From an uncultured Collinsella sp. (lineage in GTDB: Bacteria > Actinomycetota > Coriobacteriia > Coriobacteriales > Coriobacteriaceae), in contig CAMQHT010000004.1 in the NCBI GenBank assembly GCA_947001705.1, positions 1 to 64,000 on the forward strand: a stretch of 64,000 nucleotides of DNA, written 5' to 3'. Position numbers and translations under genes: made by a program. The stretch's first letter is position 1, and every line of letters starts with the position of its first letter. Below, piece by piece: positions 32,354 to 39,959 of the stretch. Under the pieces are notes generated by a model. The model was not told the DNA's origin and ran no database searches. It saw only the letters and a list, made by a program, of their open reading frames with translations.

Positions 32354-33010
32354 TTAGCCCTCCTTGCGGACTTTTTGCAGGTAGCGGTAGACGCTGGGCT
32401 CCGAGATGCCCAGCGAGGTGGCGGCGCAGGCCACGGCGCCCTTGAGCATGAACACCCCGTTGCCGTTGAGGTGGCGAATGACGTCCACGCGGTCGCTCTG
32501 ACCAAGCGACGCTACATCCAGCCCGCGCGCGCTCAGCAACTCGGCAATGCTGCGGTCGATGAGCTCCTGTGTGGACTCCGAAAGGCTTTCGACCTCGATA
32601 GGGGCGGGCTCCGTGCGCGTCGGCGCCGCGTCGAAGCACGCCATGAGCTGCTGCGCCATGGCGTTGATGGAGCGCACGGTCGAGAGATCGGTGTTGACGC
32701 AGAGCATACCGACGATCTCGTCATTCTCGCGGATAAAGTACGTCGCTGACTCCAACGTCTTGCCGCCGGCACCGCGCCCCTCGTAGCCCGTAATAAACGG
32801 CAGGTCGCGATACTTGGCGTCGTGCATGATCTTGAGTGCCAGATCGGTGGCGGGACCGCCGACCTTGCGGCCGCTCACGATGCCGTTGCGAATATCGACG
32901 ATGGCGTGGTCGGGATCCGAGAAATCGTGCAGCACGATTTCGCTGTTTTTGCCGAGTATCTGCTCCAGAAAATCGACCATCGGCAAAAAGCGACGTACGG
33001 TCTCGTTCAC
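32354..33010 (-). CDS. YheO-like PAS domain transcriptional regulator
   Basis: The 218-residue protein has an N-terminal YheO-type PAS domain with IVLHDFSDPDHAIVDIRNG and a C-terminal helix-turn-helix SLGISEPSVYRYLQKVRKEG. Relatives such as DauR control amino acid catabolism. GTG 33010 is chosen because AAAGGAG lies 7 nt upstream. It is divergent from the NCS2 permease gene and convergent with ridA. A second paralogue lies at 48361-49014 beside ygeX, so both probably serve the nitrogen catabolism cluster. Confidence 0.85.
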   Translation of the reverse strand: MNETVRRFLPMVDFLEQILGKNSEIVLHDFSDPDHAIVDIRNGIVSGRKVGGPATDLALKIMHDAKYRDLPFITGYEGRGAGGKTLESATYFIRENDEIVGMLCVNTDLSTVRSINAMAQQLMACFDAAPTRTEPAPIEVESLSESTQELIDRSIAELLSARGLDVASLGQSDRVDVIRHLNGNGVFMLKGAVACAATSLGISEPSVYRYLQKVRKEG

Positions 33011-33246
33011 GGGCAACTCCTTTGGGTGAAATCGGAAATGATCATAACAATTTTTTCTCATGGTAACACGGTGTCTATTGACTCACATATTCGCAGGTAC
33101 ATTGCGTAATACAGATGAGCGGTAGGTATTTGGCGGTAAACGGTCGACCAAAAGAAAAGTTAGATGTTATTTTGAACAGACACTTTCCTGACCTGCGGAA
33201 ATGCATTATCTCAGCTGAAGAATAGTCTGATAACAAAAAATTATTA

Positions 33247-33275
33247 TTGAGAATGAGAATCATCTTTAATACGAT
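33247..33275 (+). promoter_or_regulatory. Permease promoter with Fur-like box
   Basis: A -35 box TTGAGA and a -10 box TACGAT are 17 bp apart. GAGAATGAGAATCATC (33249-33264) within them matches the E. coli Fur consensus at 14 of 19 positions over 33249-33267. Iron control of the downstream permease is inferred. Confidence 0.5.
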
Positions 33276-33362
33276 ATGCAACGAAGGCACAACCTCAACC
33301 CCGCACTGCGTCACAATAGAGCGTTAGATGCGAAAACAACTATTTCGAGGATTGGTGGTCAA

Positions 33363-34757
33363 ATGACCCAGGAGACGGTTAAGAACGGCACTGAAGCCCT
33401 GTTCACTCGTGAAGGCATGCCTCCCGTTAAGGAAATGATCCCGTGTGCCCTTCAGCACGTACTGGCATCGTTTGCCGGCATCATCACCCCGGCTGTCATC
33501 ATGGCCGGCGTCTACGGCTTTAATAGCCAGCAGAGCACCGACATCATCCAGGTCGCGCTCATTCTTTCGGCAATCGACACGGCCCTTCAGGCCTTCGCTC
33601 CCTTCCGTCGCATCGGCGGCGGCCTGCCCATCGTCATGGGCGTTTCGTTCGCGTTCCTGCCGGCTCTGCAGGCCATGGGTGCCTCGGGCTTTAGCTTTGG
33701 TGCGCTGCTGGGCGGCGAGATCGTCGGCGGCGCCGTCGCGGTCCTCTTTGGTCTGGCCTACAGCAAGATCAAGTGGCTGTTCCCGCCCGTCGTGACCGGT
33801 ACGGTCATCTTCTCCATTGGCGTCTCTCTCTATCCCACGGCCGTCAAGTATATGGCCGGCGGTATGGGTACGCCGCTGTGGGGCACCCCGCAGGCCTGGT
33901 GCGTCGCTCTTATCACCTTCGCCGTGGTCTTTGCGCTCGCCAACTTTGGCAAGGGCACGCTCAAGCTGGGATCCGTGTTCTTTGGCATGATCGTTGGCAT
34001 GATCGTCTCCATCCCCTTTGGCATGATCGACTTCTCCAGCGTCGCCACCGCTCAGGTCTTCGCCCTTCCCAAGCTCATGCCCTACGCGCTCGAGTTTGAT
34101 CCCGAGGTCTGCATTACCCTCGCTGTCGTGTTCCCCATGGTTGCCATCCAGGTTATCGGCGACGTTTCCGCCGCCTGCCTGGGCTCCATCGACCGTATGC
34201 CCACCGAGCGCGAGCTCTCCGGCGCTATCGTGTCCCAGGGCCTCACCTCTATGGTCGGCGGCCTGCTGGGCGGTCTTCCCACCAGCGCCCTTGGCCAGAA
34301 CGTGGGCATCATCTGCTCCAACAAGGTCGTCAACAAGTGGGTCTTTGTGATCATCGCGGCCGTCTTTGCCATCGCCGGTCTGTTCCCGCAGCTCTCTGCC
34401 GTCCTTTCCGCTATCCCGCAGCCCGTCATCGGCGGCGCGACCGTCGGCGTCTTTGGCACCATCACCATGAACGGCGTGCGCATGTTCACCCGCGAGGGCC
34501 TCACGCAGCGCACTACCACCATCGTCGGTACCTCCGTCGTCTTTGGCCTGGGTATCTGGATGGCCAGCGGTTGCCTTGCCGGCGAGGGTATGCCCGCCTG
34601 GGTATCCACCGTCATCGGCTCCAATGCCGTAACCCCCACCGCCATTATGGCCATTGTCCTTAACCTGATCCTTCCGCAGACGCCGGTCGTGGCTCAGCAC
34701 ATCGATGCTGCCAAGGACGCTGCCGTGGATCTGGTCTTGCCCGAGAGCAAGAAGTAA
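33363..34757 (+). CDS. NCS2 family purine (xanthine/urate) permease
   Basis: NCS2 transporters import nucleobases with protons or sodium. The 464-residue protein has about twelve membrane segments and the family motifs QHVLASFAG near the N-terminus, FGLAYSKIKWLFPPVVTGTV, and the GLLGGLPTSALGQNVG loop. The context (ssnA, ygfK, xdhD) suggests xanthine or urate as substrate. ATG 33363 is the likely start, the upstream open frame having no similarity. It may begin the purine catabolism operon under an iron-responsive promoter. Confidence 0.88.
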   Translation: MTQETVKNGTEALFTREGMPPVKEMIPCALQHVLASFAGIITPAVIMAGVYGFNSQQSTDIIQVALILSAIDTALQAFAPFRRIGGGLPIVMGVSFAFLPALQAMGASGFSFGALLGGEIVGGAVAVLFGLAYSKIKWLFPPVVTGTVIFSIGVSLYPTAVKYMAGGMGTPLWGTPQAWCVALITFAVVFALANFGKGTLKLGSVFFGMIVGMIVSIPFGMIDFSSVATAQVFALPKLMPYALEFDPEVCITLAVVFPMVAIQVIGDVSAACLGSIDRMPTERELSGAIVSQGLTSMVGGLLGGLPTSALGQNVGIICSNKVVNKWVFVIIAAVFAIAGLFPQLSAVLSAIPQPVIGGATVGVFGTITMNGVRMFTREGLTQRTTTIVGTSVVFGLGIWMASGCLAGEGMPAWVSTVIGSNAVTPTAIMAIVLNLILPQTPVVAQHIDAAKDAAVDLVLPESKK

Positions 34758-34773
34758 CCAATTCGGTGCTATT

Positions 34774-34900
34774 CGTCGGCGGGCGCATCGCCTCGTCCGC
34801 CGACGTCATGCGGCGCCAAGCCGCACTTCAAAGGGTTTGTCCCTTTGGTGAAGCGTTGACGGGAGAGGGCCCGTTTCCGGTGTAGGCCGGCGCTTCGCAC
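34774..34900 (+). promoter_or_regulatory. Structured region between permease and ssnA
   Basis: Three hairpins follow one another: CGTCGGCGG/CCGCCGACG (34774-34805), TGCGGC/GCCGCA (34809-34825) and AAAGGG/CCCTTT (about 34830-34846). GAAGCG then pairs with CGCTTC further on. It could be a regulatory RNA or terminator-like spacer. No known riboswitch class was recognised. Confidence 0.4.
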
Positions 34901-34952
34901 TCCGCCATGTCAGAGGTGTCAAACCCCGCCCCTGATGTTGAAGGGAGCATTC

Positions 34953-36308
34953 ATGCTTCTGGTCGCTAACGGTTCCGTTTTTACCCGCAACGCTCAGACC
35001 CCGTTCATTCCCAACGGCGCGGTCGCCATTGACGGAGATACGATCGTCGAAGTAGGTCCCGAGTGCGAGCTCAAGGCCAAGTACCCGGATGCCGAGTACG
35101 TCGACGCCCAGGGCAACCTCATCATGCCCGGACTCATCAATTGCCACACCCACATCTACTCGGGTCTGGCCCGCGGCCTTGCCATTAAGGGCTGCAACCC
35201 CACCAACTTCCTGGAGAATCTTGAGCAGCAGTGGTGGAAGATCGATGACAACCTGACGCTCGACGGCACCAAGGCCAGCGCCTATGCCACGATTCTTGAC
35301 TCCATCCGCGATGGCGTCACCACGATCTTCGATCATCATGCGAGCTTCTGCGAAATCCCGGGAAGCCTCTTTACCATTAAGGATGCAGCTCAGGAGCTGG
35401 GCATGCGTTCGTGCCTGTGCTACGAGGTCTCCGATCGCCGCGGCCAGGAAAAATGCGACCAGGCCATTGCCGAGAACGCCGAATTTGCCCAGTGGGCCGC
35501 CAAGGAGCGTCGCGATAACGACAACCACATGATCGCCGCCATGTTTGGCGGTCACGCCACCTTTACGCTGTCGGACGAGACCATGGACAAGATGGCCGAG
35601 GCCAACAACGGCCTGACCGGCTTCCACATCCATGTGTGCGAGGGCATGAATGACGTGTGGGACTCCCGCCTCAACCGCGGTGGCATCAGTCCCGTCGAGC
35701 GCCTGCTGCAGCACAACCTGCTGGGTCCCGACACCATGCTCGGCCACTGCATCCACGTGACGCCCGCCGAGATGGATATCGTCAAGGAGTCTGGCACCTG
35801 GCTCGTCAACAACCCCGAATCCAATATGGGCAACGCCGTGGGCTGCGCCCCCGTGCTCGAATTCTTCCGCCGCGGCATCCCCGTGTGCATGGGCACCGAC
35901 GCCTACACCCACGATATGCTCGAGAGCCTTAAGGTTTTCCTGATCATTCAGCGCCACAACGCCGCTATGCCCAACGTGGGCTGGTGCGAGGCCATGACGA
36001 TGCTGTTCGAGAACAACGCCAAGATGGCGAGCAAGTACTTCGATCGCAAGCTCGGCGTGCTTGAGCCCGGCGCCGCCGCCGACGTCATCGTCATGGACTA
36101 CAAGCCCTTTACGCCGCTGAGCGAGGAGAATATCGACGGCCATATGCTCTTTGGCATGATGGGCAAAAACTGCCGCACTACCATCATCAACGGCCGCGTC
36201 CTGTATAAGGATCGTGAGTTCGTTGGGATTGATGAGGACAAGATCAACGCGTGGACCATGGCCGAGTCCAAGAAGCTCTGGAGCACGCTCAACGATCGCA
36301 CCTACTAA
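34953..36308 (+). CDS. ssnA: Putative aminohydrolase SsnA
   Basis: The 451-residue amidohydrolase has the metal-binding NCHTHIYSGLARG near residue 65, later His residues in FHIHVCEG and HCIHVTP, and Asp in GTDAYTHD. The sequence follows the SsnA family linked with selenium-dependent molybdenum hydroxylases. It probably deaminates or opens a purine-derived ring in anaerobic urate breakdown. ATG 34953 is chosen because GAAGGGAG lies 6 nt upstream; 34935 is an alternative. ygfK follows after 148 nt. Confidence 0.9.
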   Translation: MLLVANGSVFTRNAQTPFIPNGAVAIDGDTIVEVGPECELKAKYPDAEYVDAQGNLIMPGLINCHTHIYSGLARGLAIKGCNPTNFLENLEQQWWKIDDNLTLDGTKASAYATILDSIRDGVTTIFDHHASFCEIPGSLFTIKDAAQELGMRSCLCYEVSDRRGQEKCDQAIAENAEFAQWAAKERRDNDNHMIAAMFGGHATFTLSDETMDKMAEANNGLTGFHIHVCEGMNDVWDSRLNRGGISPVERLLQHNLLGPDTMLGHCIHVTPAEMDIVKESGTWLVNNPESNMGNAVGCAPVLEFFRRGIPVCMGTDAYTHDMLESLKVFLIIQRHNAAMPNVGWCEAMTMLFENNAKMASKYFDRKLGVLEPGAAADVIVMDYKPFTPLSEENIDGHMLFGMMGKNCRTTIINGRVLYKDREFVGIDEDKINAWTMAESKKLWSTLNDRTY

Positions 36309-36323
36309 TTACAAGTAGATTCG

Positions 36324-36357
36324 CGCGCGTCGGATGTTTCGCCGCATCCGACGCGCG
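36324..36357. repeat. 13-bp perfect hairpin in the ssnA-ygfK gap
   Basis: CGCGCGTCGGATG and CATCCGACGCGCG enclose eight bases. Two smaller stems, GGCGACC/GGGTCGCC and GCGCT/AGCGC, follow. No T-run is present, so mRNA processing or stability is more likely than termination. Confidence 0.6.
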
Positions 36358-36456
36358 TATAGGCGACCTCCGCGGGGTCGCCGGCGCTGTGCTAGCGCTA
36401 CACCGTATTTGCGCCCGCCGCGCGGTCTCGCCGGGCGTTACAGAGAGGAGCTCACT

Positions 36457-39456
36457 ATGAGCGACATCATGAGGCCGATCCCGTTTTCGCAGCTGATGAA
36501 CTGGATCATCGAGGAGCACAAGACCCAGGACGCCATCTTTGGCGTGCGCAAGATGGTCACGACCAACCAGGAGGGTGCGCTTCCCATTTTTGACGAGCGC
36601 ATCGAGACTCCGTTTGGCCCGGCCGCCGGTCCCAATACGCAGCTTGCCCAGAACATCGTGGCATCCTATGTGGCTGGTTCCCGCTTCTTTGAGCTCAAGA
36701 CCGTCCAGGTTATGGACGGCGAGGAGCTCTCCAAGTGCGTCAACAAGCCCTGCATCGTGGCGCAGGACGAGTGCTACAACTGCGAGTGGTCGACCGAGCT
36801 CGAGGTTCCGCAGGCCTTTGCCGAGTACGTGAAGGCATGGTTTGCCTGCCACCTGATTGCCCGCGAATACGGCCTGGGCAGCCCGGACGGCTTTGTCTTC
36901 AACATGTCGGTGGGCTATGACCTCGAGGGCATCAAGAGCCCCAAGGTCGACGCCTACATCGAGGGCATGAAGGACGCCAGCGGCTCCGAGGTTTGGGACG
37001 AGTGCCGCACGTGGGCGCTCGCTAACCTGGACAAGTTTGAGCATGTCGACGCTGCGTTTGTCGAGTCCATCCCGGCGCGCGTCTCCAACTCCATCACCGA
37101 GTCTACCCTGCACGGCTGCCCGCCGGCGGAGATCGAGCGCATCGCGACCTACCTCATCACCGAGAAGGGCCTCAATACCTACATCAAGTGCAACCCCACG
37201 CTGCTGGGCTATGAGTTTGCCCGTCAGCGCCTCAACGAGCTGGGCTTTGACTACATCGTCTTCGATGACACGCACTTCCGCGAGGATCTGCAGTGGGCCG
37301 ATGCCGTGCCCATGTTCGAGCGCCTGATTGCCCTGTGCGCCGAGCGCGGCCTGGAGTTTGGCGTCAAGCTGACCAACACGTTCCCCGTCGACGTGACGAG
37401 GAACGAGCTGCCCTCCACCGAGATGTACATGTCGGGCCGTTCGCTGTTCTCGCTGACCATCGAGGCCGCCCGTCGCATTACCGAGCAGTTCGATGGCAAG
37501 CTGCGCATCAGCTACTCCGGCGGTGCCACGGTCTACAACATCCGCGCCCTGTACGATGCCGGCATTTGGCCCGTTACCCTGGCGACCGACGTGCTCAAGC
37601 CCGGTGGCTACGAGCGCTTTAGCCAGATGGCCGGCGAGTTTACCGACCTGGATGGCAAGCCGTTTGCGGGCGTCTCGCTCGAGGCCGTGACTGCGATCCA
37701 GACCGACTCGCTCACCAATCCGCTCTACAAGAAGCCGTTGCGTCCGCTGCCCGACCGCAAGGTCGCCGGCAAGAGCCCGCTTTCCGACTGCTTTACCACG
37801 CCGTGCCGCACGAGCTGCCCCATCCAGCAGGATATTCCCGCCTACCTGGCGGCTGTTGACGAGGGCCGCTACGAGGATGCACTCAACATTATCATCGAAC
37901 GTAACGCCCTGCCGTTCATTACCGGCACCATCTGCCCGCATCCCTGCGGCCGTGCCTGCGAGCGTGCGTTCTACGAGCCCGAGGGCGCCCAGATCCGCGC
38001 CAGCAAGCTCAAGGCCGCTCGCGAGGCCATGACCGCCGTGCTGCCCAAGCTGCGCGCCCAGGCCATCGCCAACGACGCCGAGCGCAACGTTGCCGTTATC
38101 GGCGGCGGCCCTGCCGGCCTGGCGACGGCGTTCTTCCTGACGCGTGCCGGCGTGCCCGTCACTATCTTCGAGGCCCGCGACTCTCTCGGCGGCGTGGTCC
38201 GTCACGTGATCCCCGAGTTCCGTATCGCGAGCGACGATATCTCCCACGATGCCGAGCTCTGTCTGGCCTTTGGCGCCAAGGTGCAGCTCAACGCCCGCGT
38301 GGAGTCCATTGACGAGCTCAAGGCCCAGGGCTTTACCGACGTAGTCGTGGCCACTGGTGCCTGGATGCCCGGCTCTGCGGGCCTGGGCGAGGGTGCCGAG
38401 CTCGACGTGCTGGAGTTCCTCGAGGCCGCCAAGAAGGGCGAGAAGCTCGAGCTGGGCGAGGACGTCGTGGTCATCGGCGCCGGCAACACCGCCATGGACG
38501 CGGCCCGCGTGGCCAAGCGCCTTGCTGGCGTGAAGAACGTGCGCCTGGTGTATCGCCGCACCAAGAAGCAGATGCCCGCCGACGAGGAAGAGCTCGATCT
38601 TGCTCTTGCCGACGGCGTTGAGTTCTGCGAGCTGCTGGCGCCCAAGGCGCTCAACGGCGCCGTGCTGACCTGCGACGTCATGGAACTTGGCGAGCCGGAT
38701 GCAAGCGGCCGTCGCAGCCCCGTCGCCACGGGCGAGACCGTCGAGCTTTCCGCCACCACGGTGATCTGCGCCGTGGGCGAGGGCATCGATGCCAGCCTGT
38801 ACGATGCCGCGGGCGTCGAGCATGACCGTCGTGGCCGTCTTGCCGCCACCTCCACCGGCGTCGAGGGCGTCTGGGCTGCCGGCGACTGCCGCCGCGGTCC
38901 GGCCACCGTGGTCGAGGCTATTGCCGACGCCGCCGAGGTCGCCCGTGCCATCGCCGGTGTGGACTTTAACAAGTACACCGACCAGAATGCTCAGGCCGGC
39001 CGCGAGGACACCTGCTATGAGCGCAAGGGGTCGCTGTGCCGCGACAAACGCAACTGCACCAAGACTCGCTGCCTGGGCTGCGGCTCGGTGTGTGAGGTCT
39101 GCTGCGACGTGTGCCCCAACCGCGCCAACGTTGCCATTAAGGTGCCGGGCCTGGCCAAGCATCAGGTCGTCCATGTCGATGGCATGTGCAACGAGTGCGG
39201 CAACTGCGCTGTGTTCTGCCCCTACCAGGAGGGTCGTCCCTACAAGGACAAGCTCACCCTGTTCTGGAGCGAGCAGGACATGGAGAACTCCGAGAACGAG
39301 GGCTTCCTGGCCGTGGACGAGGACCACTTTAAGGTCCGCGTCGCCGGCACGGTCCGCACCGTCTCGGTCGATGCCGTCAACACCGGCCTTCCCGAGGCCG
39401 TCCGCCTGACCATCAAGGCCGTGCGCGACAGCTATCCGTATCTTCTTAAGAAATAG
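36457..39456 (+). CDS. ygfK: YgfK-type flavin/iron-sulfur oxidoreductase (putative selenate reductase subunit)
   Basis: The 999-residue protein joins an N-terminal dihydroorotate dehydrogenase-like part (to about 450) to a glutamate synthase small subunit-like FAD/NAD(P)H part. The latter has GGGPAGLATAFFL near 545 and VIGAGNTAMDAARV near 670. C-terminal Cys clusters (about 864-925, with LGCGSVCEVCCDVCP and CNECGNCAVFCP) fit [4Fe-4S] sites. It likely passes electrons between NAD(P)H and the hydroxylase XdhD or a reduction step of urate. ATG 36457 follows GAGAGGAG. Confidence 0.9.
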   Translation: MSDIMRPIPFSQLMNWIIEEHKTQDAIFGVRKMVTTNQEGALPIFDERIETPFGPAAGPNTQLAQNIVASYVAGSRFFELKTVQVMDGEELSKCVNKPCIVAQDECYNCEWSTELEVPQAFAEYVKAWFACHLIAREYGLGSPDGFVFNMSVGYDLEGIKSPKVDAYIEGMKDASGSEVWDECRTWALANLDKFEHVDAAFVESIPARVSNSITESTLHGCPPAEIERIATYLITEKGLNTYIKCNPTLLGYEFARQRLNELGFDYIVFDDTHFREDLQWADAVPMFERLIALCAERGLEFGVKLTNTFPVDVTRNELPSTEMYMSGRSLFSLTIEAARRITEQFDGKLRISYSGGATVYNIRALYDAGIWPVTLATDVLKPGGYERFSQMAGEFTDLDGKPFAGVSLEAVTAIQTDSLTNPLYKKPLRPLPDRKVAGKSPLSDCFTTPCRTSCPIQQDIPAYLAAVDEGRYEDALNIIIERNALPFITGTICPHPCGRACERAFYEPEGAQIRASKLKAAREAMTAVLPKLRAQAIANDAERNVAVIGGGPAGLATAFFLTRAGVPVTIFEARDSLGGVVRHVIPEFRIASDDISHDAELCLAFGAKVQLNARVESIDELKAQGFTDVVVATGAWMPGSAGLGEGAELDVLEFLEAAKKGEKLELGEDVVVIGAGNTAMDAARVAKRLAGVKNVRLVYRRTKKQMPADEEELDLALADGVEFCELLAPKALNGAVLTCDVMELGEPDASGRRSPVATGETVELSATTVICAVGEGIDASLYDAAGVEHDRRGRLAATSTGVEGVWAAGDCRRGPATVVEAIADAAEVARAIAGVDFNKYTDQNAQAGREDTCYERKGSLCRDKRNCTKTRCLGCGSVCEVCCDVCPNRANVAIKVPGLAKHQVVHVDGMCNECGNCAVFCPYQEGRPYKDKLTLFWSEQDMENSENEGFLAVDEDHFKVRVAGTVRTVSVDAVNTGLPEAVRLTIKAVRDSYPYLLKK

Positions 39457-39467
39457 GCGAGTCTCTT

Positions 39468-39947
39468 ATGGCCAAATCCATTCAACATAACGTGGCCTAC
39501 GTTGCCTGCGGAAGCGGTTGCGCCTCCGCAGGCGGCGACGCCCGCTGCAGCGAAGGCTGCATTGGCTGTGGCGCCTGCGTCACGGCCTGCCCCCACGGTG
39601 CCATTGCACTGGTCGATGGCATCGCCCGCGTGGATCGCTCAAAGTGCACGGGTTGTGGCCTGTGCGGCATGGCGTGCCCACAGCGCGTGATTGCCTTCGT
39701 TCCCGGCTACCAGAACATCCTGGTGCGCTGCAACAACACCGATAAGGGCGCCATTGCGCGCAAGATTTGCGACACGAGCTGCATCGGTTGCGGCATGTGC
39801 GCCAAAAAGTGTCCTGCCGGCGCTATCCGTATCGAGGACAACTGCGCCCATATCGACGGCGCGGACTGCCTGTCGTGCGGCATGTGCGCCGTCGTCTGCC
39901 CGCACGGTGCCATCCACGACCGCACCGGCATCGCCGCCGGCGTGTAG
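39468..39947 (+). CDS. Polyferredoxin with four [4Fe-4S] motifs
   Basis: The 159-residue protein has four CxxCxxCxxxC motifs (CIGCGACVTACP, CTGCGLCGMACP, CIGCGMCAKKCP, CLSCGMCAVVCP), each enough for one [4Fe-4S] cluster, plus N-terminal Cys that could add further ligands. It lies 11 nt after ygfK and 12 nt before xdhD, so it probably shuttles electrons between them. This is inferred from position. The RnfB-like motif spacing suggests relation to Rnf-type ferredoxins, but no membrane segment is present. Confidence 0.9.
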   Translation: MAKSIQHNVAYVACGSGCASAGGDARCSEGCIGCGACVTACPHGAIALVDGIARVDRSKCTGCGLCGMACPQRVIAFVPGYQNILVRCNNTDKGAIARKICDTSCIGCGMCAKKCPAGAIRIEDNCAHIDGADCLSCGMCAVVCPHGAIHDRTGIAAGV

Positions 39948-39959
39948 AAGGGAATCACC

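Noticed and set aside
36289..39327. Open frame of 1012 codons on the minus strand opposite ygfK
   Set aside because: It is an antisense shadow of a clearly recognised gene in high-GC DNA, with no start signal.
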